A DNA stretch of 64,000 bases from Strongylocentrotus purpuratus (Eukaryota > Echinodermata > Echinoidea > Camarodonta > Strongylocentrotidae): the NCBI RefSeq assembly GCF_000002235.5, contig NW_022145601.1:24718348-24782347 (forward strand), in the 5' to 3' direction. Both the position numbers and the translations under genes were made by a program. The stretch's first letter is position 1, and every line of letters starts with the position of its first letter. Shown in pieces: positions 1 to 11,833 of this stretch. A model generated the notes under the pieces. That model was not told the DNA's origin and searched no databases. It saw only the letters and a program-made list of their open reading frames with translations.

Positions 1-420
1 ATTGAAACGTTGTATCCGGCATCCGCTCAATCCGACTCGGGTGCATAGGACAAAGAAGCATTTTTTGCATGAAAAAATAAAGTTTTCTAAAAAGTGCGTC
101 TTTTTGAAGCATTGGGGTGCCCGGAAGCCACTTGAGCAACCTTTCAAAAAGTATGATATAAACAAATAATTTGCAATTTCTCTGTACTTTTATCGGAAAA
201 AACATAGTAATCCAGCACAATGCCCGGCATTAAAGAGAAGGTTGAGTTCTGGGAAGAGGTGAAAAATAATTTGTGAGCATTACTCATTCTTATTATGCAA
301 GTGTGGAAGAACATCAGTTAAGACATGTTCCCTGAAAAGCATGGCTCTTCAAATGCCTTCATATTCTAAATATGCATGTAACATCGTACAAATCGGGGGG
401 CCGGCTTTTTACGCCACGTG

Positions 421-476
421 TTCGTGTAGTCCCATATACATCTTTCTGTGCTAGTGTTTGTAACTTTACCAAGACT
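421..476 (+). repeat. Short dispersed repeat shared with 55648-55705
   Basis: The words CGTGTAGTCCCATATA and CTTTCT, then GTAACTTTA, occur in the same order and spacing here and in intron 3 of the CFAP74 gene near 55.65 kb. It is a fragment of a dispersed element of unknown class. The rest of 1-1027 shows no gene I can support. Confidence 0.4.
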
Positions 477-794
477 TGGCCAAATTTCTTATCATTTTGA
501 TAATTCCAGAACCTTGCAATACACACAAATTCGTATATGCTAGATGATCAACCTTTTCTGGTCGGTTCCACACCGTTTCTTTCACAATGCAATCGCATGA
601 CCAGAACTTAACTTTATCTTTAATCTTACAACATCCCTGCACGAATGCTGTTTTACATAGGGGTCTAATCGCATTGGAAATAAAATGAAGCAATTCAATC
701 ATAGATAAACGAATTATACAACATAAAAATCAATGATCATGATATTCAAATAAAAAAGAAAAAAGATAAATACATATAGGAATATAAAGTATAA

Positions 795-880
795 GAGAAG
801 ACATGTCATGGTGGAGTGGTTTAATCACCCGATTGGATATGCGAAGGGCCATGGTTCAAACCTTTTCATGGCACTTGAGC
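795..880 (+). repeat. tRNA-like SINE head (weak)
   Basis: An A-box-like stretch (GGTGGAGTGGTTTAATC) is followed about 35 bases later by a good B-box (GGTTCAAACC). The T-arm does not pair well, so this is not a functional tRNA gene. It fits a decayed tRNA-derived SINE head. Confidence 0.3.
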
Positions 881-1027
881 ATTTGGCAATACATACTATA
901 TGCCATTCAACACCAAGGAGAGACATAGGACCTGATAGGATGACGATCGAAGGGGATCGAAGCCCATGCTCTGTATTCTGCTTATTCAGTTAAACCAAAT
1001 CATAGCCCTAGAATCACATTAATGGAG

Positions 1028-1707
1028 CTCTCACACTCTGAGTCCAGAACGTTGGGTTTTGAGCGAACTTGTCCCCGGCCGCAAAAAAAAATTCATAAAA
1101 TTAATCTTTTCACCGTTTCGTTGCCATCTTCTGACCGTTCTCACCGGGCGCATACCGGGTGTTGAACGTGCTGACTTTTGTTGAAAATTTTGGCCGTTTC
1201 CATACCGGGCCCATACCGGGTCTCGAACGTGTGCACCGGGTTTGTAGCAGCCACCTACCAGTCACTTAGCGTCCCCTCACCGCTCGGAGCGTCCTGTGAG
1301 CGAGTCCCCGGACTGCTGACGTCATGACACGACTGCCATAAATACCCCGATTTGAACGGCAACGGTCAGTCCGCTCTCCATTTTTCATCACCGTTCTGTA
1401 ACGGGTTATGAGCGTGTTGTGAACGTGTTCATACAGTTTGACCGTTTTCATAACGTATTCATACCGTCCTCATACCGTTCAACACCGTCCTCTTGCCGCT
1501 TACTTGCGGCCGGTCCCAGCCGGCCAAAGTTTTGAACATGCCCAAAACTTTCGCCGGGTCCCACCGGGTGTAAATAAGCGCCAACGCCCTATTAACGTGT
1601 TGCCCGCTTTGATAACGAACCACCGTGTGCCCTCGCCGTTCTCCACCGTCCGCAGACATTTTCGCGCACGGTGCCACACGGTAGGCCTACACGGCAGAGT
1701 GTGAGAG
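1028..1707. mobile_element. Non-autonomous DNA transposon with 13-bp TIRs
   Basis: A 13-bp terminal sequence CTCTCACACTCTG (1028-1040) recurs exactly inverted as CAGAGTGTGAGAG (1695-1707). The interior is GC-richer than the flanks and built from short recurring words such as ACCGGG, CCGTTC, GAACGTG and CATACCG, in a quasi-repetitive pattern. No transposase reading frame is present. I could not define a target-site duplication, so the superfamily is open. Short open frames inside are by-products of the composition. Confidence 0.6.
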
Positions 1708-2248
1708 TCACTTAAAGAATGAAATCTTAGACCTCAGCATAGATACTTTTTTGTTGAAACCGAGAGCCAAAGGATATGTAGCAGAAGCGGAAATCTCATT
1801 TTCATATTTCATTAAAATTTTCAATCATAAGAATATAATTATACAGCATACAAACCTTGCAAACAAAAGTATGACACACAGAGTACAAAATTAATGACGA
1901 TAATGAAATATTTCTTGTTAAAACTTTTTATTGGTATAAAAAATTACTAAAAGAACAAAGAATCGTTGCATGGATCTAGCAACTGCAACACGCATATTCA
2001 TTTGTTTCTACACAAATCGTCTGTATTGCAACTACCAAAATGCTTTTTGTACATGTTGTAAATTCGACTTGATTAAGTATATACCATAAAACCTATTGTA
2101 TTAATTCTCAAAGAATGAAGTTTGCACGCATGCCTATCGTCCTATGGAAATACGAACAGCCCCATAAACATGAAGGGCAAGTTCTTATATTACCAAACTT
2201 AGTTCATACAGTTATTGATTGTGTGGTGAGAAAACACTCTATCATCCA

Positions 2249-2518
2249 CAGGCGCGTACGCAGGGGGGGGGGGGTGTTTGGGGGGTTAAACACCCCCCTT
2301 TGGTATTTTTATGTGTATAAACCCCCCTACAAAAAACCAAAGCCCCCCCCCCCCCTTTGGTTTTTTTTAATTTTTTTTTTAATAAAAAAAAAAAAAAAAA
2401 AATTATTCCCATGGCTGACCTAAATAAGGTGACCTTACCCCCCCCCCCCCCCCACGGAGCAAATTGCCAAATTTTCAAATTTCGACACCAAAAAAAAAAA
2501 AAAAAAAAGTGTCCTCTT

Positions 2519-2549
<31 letters not shown>

Positions 2550-3000
2550 TATTATGGACAACACTACCACAGCTGCGATGGTGCTTTTTTTTAAATAAAG
2601 TGTCACTATAAAACGATCACTAAGGTCTTTACAATTATTTATTTATTGTCTTGTAAACGTGAAATAAATTATTATATGTAATTTGTCAAGCATATGCAGC
2701 CGAAATAATAGTTTATTTTAATTTATTTCATTTCTGCATTTTTCCAAATTTAACTGAATATGAAAACGTCCCGGCCCCCCCCCCCCCCCCCCCCACTCAG
2801 TGTTATTTAGGGTACGCATATGCGTGTTCCCTCCTTTTGAAAACACCCCCTATAAGTCCGGTGTGTAAAGTCAATTTTGTGTATGTACGAGCCGGACTTT
2901 GGTTCGTGAAAAGTACCCCTTTACCGGACATTTTGGTAACACGCATGCGGTCATTCCGACCCCGGAGTAGGGGGGGGGGGGGCGGGGTAAACGTAAGCCA
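2249..3000. mobile_element. Cluster of G/C-tract elements (hAT-like ends), degraded
   Basis: It starts with CAGGCGCGTACGCAGG, the same terminus as the element at 16947-17050 that carries 8-bp target duplications. Long runs of G, C, A and T follow, and a second C-run/G-run pair lies at 2774-2990. No matching right end was found for the first element, so the cluster is probably truncated or nested. Open frames rich in proline, lysine or glycine here come from homopolymers and are not genes. Confidence 0.5.
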
Positions 3001-3879
3001 AGATATGGTACAATTTTTTTCAAATACAGTAACTGAACATGTAAACATAAGTTAATATACAGATATGTAAACAATAATAACTTCATGTCAAAATCTGATG
3101 TATATATTTACATAAAATAACGAACTTAATATTTCTATAACGAATGTATAATATTATGAATTTAGAGAATTCTCCTAAATATCTGTGTAAGAGATCGCCA
3201 CCATAAGCGATGCTTGACCAAAGGATGGCGGCCTCAAAAGGAAAATCTTAAGGTGAAATTTAAATGAAAATGTGTTCATACGATCTTTGTGTATGACTTT
3301 GTGAGTGTATTGCGAGTGTGTGTCTTGCGAGTATGTGCTTGTGGCGAATGGAAGATGTGCACGTAGCTCTAAATTGTAAGATGGAGGAGACGAAACTGGC
3401 CTAGCTTTCCAATAAAGGACCAAAGAATACAAATAGCAATTAATGTCTTGCAATGTGACCAAAATTTGACATATTGCATTTTAAAATCAATTATGCTTTT
3501 TTAAAGAGATGCTTTGGAGAAATTAAAGAGAGATAAATATTGTATTATTGAATTTGACATTAAAGGAGACCCCAACAAAATTCGGCCTAGATAGATAGCC
3601 GCGGCATATCATTGATTTAAAGTCATTTAATGTGACGAGGTCGAAACCCAACCGAAATTCTTTCCAGGGATTGGATTGACAAAACCATCATAGGTGTCAT
3701 GTTGTTAGATGAATGACCATGCATCATATTCAAAGTTTACTAACGCCATTCATCACGTAATGTCAGGAGCAAAAAAAAAAATCAAAGGTCTTTGGAGATT
3801 CGCTATGTAAGGCAAACACCTAAATGTGCATACTTGTACACACTGTATTTCAGCCATGAATGTGCGACTTGAATATTTC

Positions 3880-6052
3880 CTACATAGGAAACAAATCATT
3901 TATGATACGGAAAATATTAGAGTCCCTATAGAATGTAAACAAATAGAATGCATTATGGGCCAACTCAAAGACGAACAGAAACAAGGCGAACTGAGTCGTC
4001 TTGCTTTGAAGATCTTCAAGGAGGAAATCTGGGAAGGCGTAGAACAAGGCACAACCGAACATAGCAAGAGCCAGCTTGAAGAAGAACACAAAGAGCAGTG
4101 CGATTCGTATCTCCTTATAGAGGAAGTCGGCCCTTCGGAGTGTTTGCTCATCGTTTCCCAATGGAAACAATTCTCTTAGTTGATTCAAAGGTTCGTTCAC
4201 GAGGTAAAGCTTGGTCCAGAGAGAGACAGAGATGAAGATTGTGACCGAGTATTGGAGACGTCCCTCCTGGTAGATGGTTATTGCGTTCTGTGCTATGGTC
4301 AGGAACCAAGCGAAGATAATCACGTTGTTCATCAGGTTGCTTATAGACTGGTACATGTCAGACGCATAAGCCGTGCTGAACGGGAACACCATGTAAACAA
4401 TCTTCTGCACGCGGCTACAGGTAGGAAAGATGTCTATCATACATAAAAAGGAGAGAGAAAAAAAAATTATGAGGAGAAAATTCTATTCATTACACAGACC
4501 GTTGTTTAAATCATCATGTGGTATTCTCGAACATACAGAATAAACCTGACAACATTGGACAAGAAGATTTGGACAATAAAAATACTAATAATTAGCTAAT
4601 ACCACTCTATAAACATCCCCGTATTTGCACCAATTAATAAAACCACCATACAAATAATATTAAGTTTAAATAAAAGGTAAAAAACAGCATTAAAAAAATT
4701 AGAAAGAATTTCTTTTTTTTTTAGCCCACATAAAACTTGATATGTAAACATATACTACAGTGCGTCCCAGAAAAAACGAAACCGACAATTATCGATCTTT
4801 TATCATAATTTAATCACAATGATAATTAATAAATGACACATGCTTGTAAAGCTTAGATCCTCCTCTTTCATTTGATGCAACTCATATGAGCATGAGTAAT
4901 TAAAATTAATTTGAAGAGAGGGAACCAACAAAAATTATTTGGCGGACGGTATCCGAATTTCAAAGGGAAAATCAATATCTAGACAGTTCAGTTTCTGCCC
5001 TTTCATTAGGACACCTCAACCGAGAAAAATGAGCTAAGAATGACAAAGTTCTGTTTATTTAAAGTAGTGCTTGTATTTCCATAATTTGATTTAAAGAATT
5101 CGATTTCACTGGCTGCCTACCGTAGCAATAAACGGTATTGACAAAAGACTTAACTCCGTTTCGTTGAAGATCAGCCATAGACGAAATAATTCATGCACGG
5201 CTGATTGTCAATTGTCAATTGTCAATGATTTGATTCAATTTAATTAATTTGATTCATACATTTTTGTTCATTGTCTTTTTCCAAAGTTACAAATTCATTA
5301 CAGCATTATCTTTATCAGGGGCGTAGACAACGGGGGGGGGGGGATGAGGGGGATGCATCCCCCCCCCCACTTCACAAGGTGGGGGGGATGGCATGTACAA
5401 TCACCCCCCCCAGGTTTTTGGGAATGATATTTGCTTACTTAATAAGTCATAATGATGATAATAATAGTAATAATAATAATGATAACAATTATAATATTAA
5501 TAATAATAATAATTATGATGATGATAATAATAATCCTCATCTTTAATGTAATTGTGTTTATTGTTAGCCGCATTCACACGGTGAAAGCCAATTCTAAAAC
5601 AGAATAGAAAATGAATATGATACAACAGTATACATAATAATTCGTGACAGAGAGTACCGTACTACTATCTTTATAACAAGTATTATTCAAACAAACATAT
5701 ATAATTATGTATAATCATGAATTGTTCAACTTCATGCTCCCACTATATGACTATTGTTACACTAATACTGATATCAGGACTGACTGGTATACATTAGTTT
5801 GTTGTTAAGCTTGCAGCATCTACATCTTTTCTGTATTGTTAACTATTTATTTATTTTTGTTTTATTTAAGATGCACTTTGTTTTGTATTCATTTGAAGTA
5901 TGTTGATTGATGCATGAAGACATAAGTTTGAAATGTTTAAAGAAGTTTGTTTCATGTAAAGCGCAGTGTGAATTTACCCTGTCTTGAAATGCGAGATAAA
6001 AGGAACCTATTAGTATTAGCATTATTATTTGTATTAGTATTATTTTTTATTT

Positions 6053-6123
<71 letters not shown>

Positions 6124-9100
6124 TATTATTATTATTATTATTACTATTACTATTATAAGACTGAGATCAAATAGAAGTAAATAATGCCCTAATTTGAAAC
6201 GATGCAATGCCGTTATGGTTCCGATTTCTTCACAAACTTACAAAGCAGTATTGTTACTCCATGGATCATAGTGATACTGTTTATGTTTTTTGTATCTGTA
6301 TGTTAATGAGCCGCCAGCCAATATCCATCTATGGATACTATGCCTGTTTCTTTGAGGTAAAAAAAATCATAGTATGTACGTATTCATTATGCTTTATATT
6401 GAACAGACATATTGTTCAAAGTTTAATCGTTATTTGTTTGTTGTTTATGTGTTCTATTCACAAATGGCCACAGAGGCTGTTTTCATTCATAACCACATAC
6501 CCCTATCAAGACAACAAAGACTATACCTGCGTGTACACAGTTGACATTGGGTTTTTTTCTGAAGAGGTGTAACAGCAAAATTCGCAGAGATAAATAAATA
6601 CGTAGTGTGGTTCAATATGCAATACTATGTGTCAGTCCATTCTGTATTCGTATGCCACGGTGTGTAGATCTTGTCGATGTATGTCTGTCCATTCAAGGCG
6701 TAGTATGTGTGTGTGTGTGTGTGTGTGAGTATGCGTGTGTGTGTGTGTGTGTGTGTGTGTGAGTGCGTGTGTGTGTGCGTGCACGCGTGTGTGTGTTATT
6801 TTACCTCATTAAGTATGCATCAGATTGCACGATTTCAAGTTCAAAATTGCAAAAGCTCCCTACTCCCACACCCTTCCCCCGCTCGGTCGCTTCGCTCCCT
6901 CGCTCGGGCGCTTCGCGCCCTCACTAGCGTTGGCAGCCCAGTCATCCCGTGCACGCCTGTGTGTGTTATTTTACCTCATTAAGTATGCATCAGATTGCAC
7001 GATTTCAAGTTCAAAATTGCAAAAGCTCCCTACCGTGGGAGGGGGGACGTACACCCCCCTCCCACACCCTTCCCCCGCTCGGTCGCTTCGCTCCCTCGCT
7101 CGGGCGCTTCGCGCCCTCACTAGCGTTGGCAGCCCAGTCATCCCGTGCACGCTTGTGTGTGTTATTTTACCTCATTAAGTATGCATCAGATTGCACGATT
7201 TCAAGTTCAAAATTGCAAAAGCTCCCTACCGTGGGAGGGGGGACACTCCCCTCCCACACCCTTCCCCCGCTCGGTCGCTTCGCTCCCTCGCTCGGGCGCT
7301 TCGCGCCCTCACTAGCGTTGGCAGCCCAGTCATCCCGTGCACGCTTGTGTGTGTTATTTTACCTCATAAAGGATGCATCAGATTGCACGATTTCAAGTTC
7401 AAAATTGCAAAAGCTCCCTACCGTGGGGGGGGGGGACACCCCCTCCCACACCCTCCCCCCGCTCGGTCGCTTCGCTCCCTCACTAGCGTTGGCAGCCCAT
7501 TCATCCCCCCAGGTGTACGAACCTGTCTACGCCACTGATCTTTATAATAAACCAATTAAATAATAATCATCATTACGAAATACTTTCTTGTACTACTAAT
7601 TTAAAAAAATCATAAAAAGGATTGCCACATAATTATAAGCTTAGAGGCGCAAGTGGTAGCCCTTTCAGAAAAGTAATAATTCCAATATACACAAAAATAT
7701 GTTGGAGATGTGATTGAAAAAGGTGTATGAGAAGATAGCAGAGATTTTGTTTTGGTTGTAAATAGAGCGATAAAGGTGAAGGCTGTGCTGAATAAATAAA
7801 GAGAAATAGGCAGAATGCATATTAAAGTGAGCAGTGAAAGTGCGGGTATATAGCTTTGATTTTTGGTAATGATTTTGGATATATATTTGACAGGATATGA
7901 TTTCCCTTTAGAGAGTTGAAATCTAAAATCCGAATAATATCTTTATATGTACATGTTCTCATGAAAACTAGGGGCCAAGAAATCTCAGGGGAGATCCTAT
8001 ACTGCGTTGAATTCAGTAAGATCGCCCAGTTCGCCTTTGTTGCTCCTTCTGGTATACGCTGACGGTCATTCAGGTCTGTAATTAAAGGAAAAAAAAAAAT
8101 AATATCAAGTCTTGCGATTATAGGCCTAATGCGTGCCAATTTTCAGATCATGAGCGCGAGACATTTCATCTTAAACTGATTTAACTTCCGTAATGCAAAG
8201 AAGCCACTCAATCTTTCTTTTAGCAGAACATAAAGGGATGGAGTGGATCCAGGCGCGTACGCAGGGGGGGGTTGAGTTTTTTTTATTTGTATGTTTTGTG
8301 TATGTTTTTGGCGAAACCCCCCCCCCCTTTTTATTTTTTTTTTATTTTATTTTTTATTTTTTAATTAAAAAAAAAAAATTATGCCAATGGCTGACCTAAA
8401 AAAGGCGTCCCCTTACCCCCCCCCCCCCCCCCCCCCCCGCTTATTCAGCGGCTGGCTGAGTCGTTGCGATTTTTTTGGGACCAAAAAAAAAAGTAAAAAA
8501 AGTGTCCTCGATTTTAAACCCCCCCCCCCCCCCCCCTTTGAAAAAAAAATCCTGCGTACGCTACTGGGGGGTTCATCATCAGTGGTTCAGTCTGCACGAT
8601 TAAATTCTTGCTCGCAGATATGAATTCTCGTTCGAAATTGAGTCCTCGTTCAAAATTTAAGTGCTAAAGTGCCAAAGCAATGGTATACTAAAGCTTTTTA
8701 CTTTGCGATGAAATGAAAGATTTGTATATACTGAAACACTATAAAAAAAGACTTTCAAGAAATAGACCCAAGGGTAAAGTCTTTGTCCTATTACATATCT
8801 CATTCAAATAATATTTCCTTGTAAACACAATTTAGCAAAAGACGTTCAAGGCCTTTGAAATTGCCTGAAGTTGAACTTTCGAAAGTCTCTGTGATCGGGC
8901 TGAAGCACAATGTTCTTCTAATGTTATTGTTATGACCATGAAAGGTAAAACTTACTCTCACGGAGAAAGGTGTACAATGTCTGTAAAGCCTGCGTCTGAC
9001 TAGTCGAGCTCAGAACCCTGAAAAACCAAAGGACATTCCGTATCAATAGGCCATTTTCGTAATGTAATCAAATTGAATGCACAAATCTTTGTTAAGTGCC

Positions 9101-10176
9101 TCGTTAAAAATTGTTTCATTCACCTCTTACAAACAATTGTATTCCAATAGTCAGAATGCGAATTTCATAAATTACGTACTTTATGTGGTGTTAGGTAGGG
9201 CAAACCATGATGTATGTCCTACCTATATAGCAACAATTAATATTTGGAATTTCCATTGTGGTTATTGCAATAAAATTATTCATAACAAGTAAATGAAATA
9301 ATTTGTAACGAGGCACTTTACAAAGATTTGTGCATCAAATTTGATTTCATTACGAAAAAGGGGCTATTATCAGTTAAAAGGTACCTTTTTACACTGTTTT
9401 TAACATCATTACCACAATTACTATAGTCTCACACGCTTAGGCACAATACCACATAGTTAGGGATAATGATCCTTCTCTTTATTGCATGTATCTCAATTAA
9501 TTCATGACGAATATACCATTGATGACTCTAATTATGGAGTCCTGAAATTAAGATTCATCATCACAAAAGAAAGGGGAAGTTGTTACTTCATTAAAAAGTA
9601 TTATTTACCGCACGTTAGGACAAGAAATCGATCGAGTTTTTAAAAAAAAAAATTTTTTTAATATTTTTATTATACTAATGATTAAATAAAATTGCAATGT
9701 TTTGGAAATCTGACACATGCTGACTAATCAAAGGTAAGAAATTCCCTCTCAAAATAGAGGAACATAGGCATCTATACCCTACCTTACATTTTATCAGCGA
9801 AAAATAATTCCAACACGATTCTTCATTAACTAATTAACGCATTTTGAGATGTAATTATTGAAATCGAATAGGTAAATAAACACAATCAAATCCAATAGAA
9901 ACTGCGACATATTTGTTTCTTTGATTACCTGTAGAGATCTTGAACAGTTCCCTTCCAGTCGCGATGTGATATCAATGCTTCATAGATTGGTCGTCTGTAT
10001 ATGTCATACAGATAGTTTCTCTGATTCTCTATTAAGCCTAGTGCACGGAGAACCTCTCTGCCAACACTCTCATCAGAGTTGTCCAGGATAACGGCTAAGG
10101 ACTGAATCGCCGAGAAGAAGTCGAGTAGGTATCGGAAGGGAATGTCCCTTAGGGGCAGTCGCGACGGAAAAGCCAT
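3880..10176 (-). CDS. Four-exon gene: helical (death-fold-like) N-terminus plus multi-pass membrane C-terminus
   Basis: Inferred exons on the minus strand: 10176-9929, 9017-8956, 8075-8003, 4414-3880 (918 nt, 305 residues). The ATG at 10176 has A at -3 and G at +4, with an in-frame TGA two codons upstream. All junctions are GT-AG and all phases close. Residues 1-127 are polar and helical: a segment from about residue 17 to 50, then ALISHRDWKGTVQDLYRVL, which resembles helices 5-6 of death-fold domains. Residues 130-305 contain about four hydrophobic segments (near 153-176, 184-203, 231-257, 268-291) and end in IINDLFPM before TAG. I do not recognise the family. Function is unknown; an adaptor or receptor-like membrane protein is only a guess. 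The third donor (GTATAG) was chosen because it restores phase, and is the weakest point. Confidence 0.5.
5318..5598 (+). mobile_element. G/C-tract element, inverted copy of 11834-12112
   Basis: It begins with GGGGCGTAGACAACGGGGGG and runs through an ATG-less AAT/GAT microsatellite to a unique end containing GCCGCATTCACACGGTGAAAG. The same sequence occurs in reverse orientation at 11834-12112. It lies in the large last intron of the minus-strand membrane-protein gene. No coding capacity. Confidence 0.65.
6050..6153 (+). repeat. (ATT)n microsatellite
   Basis: Over thirty nearly perfect ATT units. The poly-isoleucine open frame over it is an artefact. 6154-6700 shows nothing else I recognise. 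Confidence 0.85.
6704..6800 (+). repeat. (GT)n microsatellite
   Basis: GT/GTGC units leading directly into the satellite array that follows; each satellite unit also begins with a GTGTGTG word. Confidence 0.8.
6793..7505 (+). repeat. Four-copy satellite, ~170-195 bp unit
   Basis: Each unit starts near GTGTGTTATTTTACCTCATT (about 6793, 6962, 7156, 7349). It continues through a conserved CAGATTGCACGATTTCAAG block and a variable C/G run, and ends in GCTTCGCTCCCTCGCTC and CAGCCCAGTCATCCCGTGC. Copies 1 to 4 differ mainly in the length of the G/C run, and copy 4 is shortened. The array ends at 7503-7538 in GGTGTACGAACCTGTCTACG, which is the inverted terminus of the G/C-tract element at 11294. Several long open frames cross the array in different phases, as expected for a satellite. 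Confidence 0.8.
8250..8566. mobile_element. hAT-like MITE with G/C runs
   Basis: It begins CAGGCGCGTACGCAGG and ends CCTGCGTACGCTACTG, an imperfect TIR pair of the same family as 16947-17050. The interior is C, T and A runs. I could not see an 8-bp target duplication here. It sits in the intron upstream of the 8075-8003 exon. Confidence 0.6.
9045..9369. mobile_element. Foldback element with ~60-bp inverted arms
   Basis: The left arm (AATAGGCC, TTTTCGTAATG, GCACAAATCTTTGT, GTGCCTCGTTA in order) reappears inverted at 9308-9369 with a few mismatches. The spacer of about 200 bp is AT-rich and has no gene. It lies in intron 1 of the membrane-protein gene. Confidence 0.7.
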
Positions 10177-10533
10177 TCTTCACTTAGTAACGTCCGATGA
10201 TACGACCTTTAGTTTAAAAACGAACAAACACACATTAAAAAAAGTCAGGACAACCTATATAGCTACGAAAACTTCACCAAAAAAGAATATCGAAGGACAC
10301 TTGTGCATGGGCCCCTATATTTTCTTTTTAATCATAATAAAAATAATAACATTAGTGTGTTCTTGTACAGCGCTCATGTCTATCATGCTTGACACTCGAT
10401 CCTAGCGCTCCACATATTTCCCCGGCTTTAGCATGGCTGCCATTATGGCGCATTTTCCTGCTAAGTAACCATCTACCTCACGAGCTAGGGTCAAGTATGG
10501 CACATGTAGATTAATGTCTCGCCAAAGATATTA

Positions 10534-10608
10534 GTGCCGCGGCGGGACTCGAACCGCGAACCATGTGATCTTGAATCCTGAGACTTATACACTAGACCAC
10601 GACACCTC
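10534..10608 (-). repeat. tRNA-derived SINE or tRNA pseudogene
   Basis: On the minus strand there is an A-box (TGGTCTAGTGTATAAGTC) and a perfect B-box (GGTTCGAGTCC) at tRNA-like spacing. The 5' GGTGTCG does not pair properly with the 3' CGCGGCA and the T-stem is mismatched, so a functional tRNA is unlikely. Confidence 0.45.
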
Positions 10609-10756
10609 TATTATATAGATCAAGATAAGACTGAATAATGATCATTTAAGGTTGATTGTATTATATGTTATTGATGTATATTGTGAATTTTCGCAAAATG
10701 GAAAAACTGCTGAAGAAGCTGTCTTGCTGAAGGTGACCTGCACTGCACATTAAGGT

Positions 10757-10992
10757 ATGTCTGCTCAAACTCAAGGGGGGGGGGGGGGGGGGGGGGGGGT
10801 AAGAGGACAATTTTTTTTTTTTTTTTTTGGTCTCGAAATTTGGAAAATTGACATTTTGTTTCGTTGGGGGGGGGGGGGGTGTAAGGTCACCTTTTTTAAG
10901 TCAATCATTGGCATAATTTTTTTAATTAAAAAAAAAAACTGAAGGTGGAGGGGGGTTTAATCCCCCCCCCCCCTCCTGCGTATGCGCCTGAC
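10757..10992 (-). mobile_element. G/C-tract hAT-like element
   Basis: The right end CCTGCGTATGCGCCTG is the inverted terminus of the 16947-17050 family. The interior is G and T runs plus GTGTAAGGTCACC, also seen in inverse near 2430. The left boundary is obscured by the G-run. Confidence 0.5.
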
Positions 10993-11335
10993 CAGAAGTG
11001 TATCTGCAGATATATTAATCATGGTCACATCATCATGATTAAATATGTCGTACTGTCGACTGAACTCATTTTGTATTTCAAGCTAGTCATTCAGTAAAGA
11101 GGCTGTGGATTAGTTTTAAAACGGGAGTGATCATAATGTGAGCGAAGTAGTGCCCGCCGGACTGGGTATATCGATGTCACCAACCTGGCAAGTAAAAACA
11201 AAGGGTGGAAAAACGAGACCGCCTCTAAAATCAATGAGCCCTGATTTCAACAGGGGGTTTTGAAATTAGTTGTTAAGGTTGTATAAGGACCCTATCAGTG
11301 GCGTAGACAGGTTCGTACACCTGGGGGGGATGACT

Positions 11336-11750
11336 CAGGGGCGGATCTAGCTTTTTGCTAATTAGGGGGGGATTGACCAATAATGACGATGCGGAGCATC
11401 GTCCACGAGCCGCGAAGCGGCGAGCCGATTTTTTTGGGGGTGTTTATTTTAACCCCGTAAGTGATGTTTTCCTGGCATCTATTAACACAATGGAGACCAT
11501 AAAAAGCAGTGCATGATAACGTCTTTTTAAATCAAGTAACAGTTAAATACACAGTTATATCCAGAGTTATCATGTGTTGAATATCTTCTCACAATATTTG
11601 CACTTGAAAGGGTTTCTCTCCAGCGTGCGTTCTTTTTTCTTTCTTTTTTTCTTTTTTTTTCTTTTTTTTTCCTTTTTGTTTTGTTTGTTTTTTTGGGCCG
11701 CCCAAGGGGGGGGGGTTAAATCCCCTAAACCCCCCCGTAGATCCGCACCT
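11336..11750. mobile_element. MITE ending in CAGGGGCGGATCTA / TAGATCCGCACCTG
   Basis: The terminal words at 11336 and 11737-11750 are near-perfect inverted copies. It is immediately preceded by another terminus (CAGTGGCGTAGACAGG at 11295) that matches the right end of the 6.8-7.5 kb satellite block, so two families appear nested here. T and G runs fill the interior; no coding capacity. Confidence 0.55.
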
Positions 11751-11758
11751 GTTTAATC

Positions 11759-11800
11759 TTGTGGTTATCTTGTGGTTTCCAAACCACAAGATAACCACAA
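11759..11800. repeat. Perfect 20-bp hairpin
   Basis: TTGTGGTTATCTTGTGGTTT (11759-11778) is followed by CC and then its exact reverse complement (11781-11800). No T-run or gene end gives it an obvious terminator role. Confidence 0.8.
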
Positions 11801-11833
11801 AATACTTGTAAGATTTTCTTTTTTTTTACCGTC

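Noticed and set aside
2115..2611. Overlapping Pro-, Lys- and Phe-rich open frames
   Set aside because: They consist of homopolymer runs within G/C-tract elements; no domain or start context supports coding.
3880..4440. Resemblance of the hydrophobic frame to insect odorant or gustatory receptors
   Set aside because: The complete model has about four membrane segments, a long soluble N-terminus and no TYhhhhhQF-type C-terminus. The frame's own ATG at 4440 lies upstream of a good acceptor (4414) and is not the real start.
5947..6174. Poly-Ile/Tyr open frame
   Set aside because: Produced by the (ATT)n microsatellite.
6793..7505. CRISPR-like array
   Set aside because: Units are 170-195 bp, contiguous and eukaryotic satellite in style; there are no unique spacers between short direct repeats.
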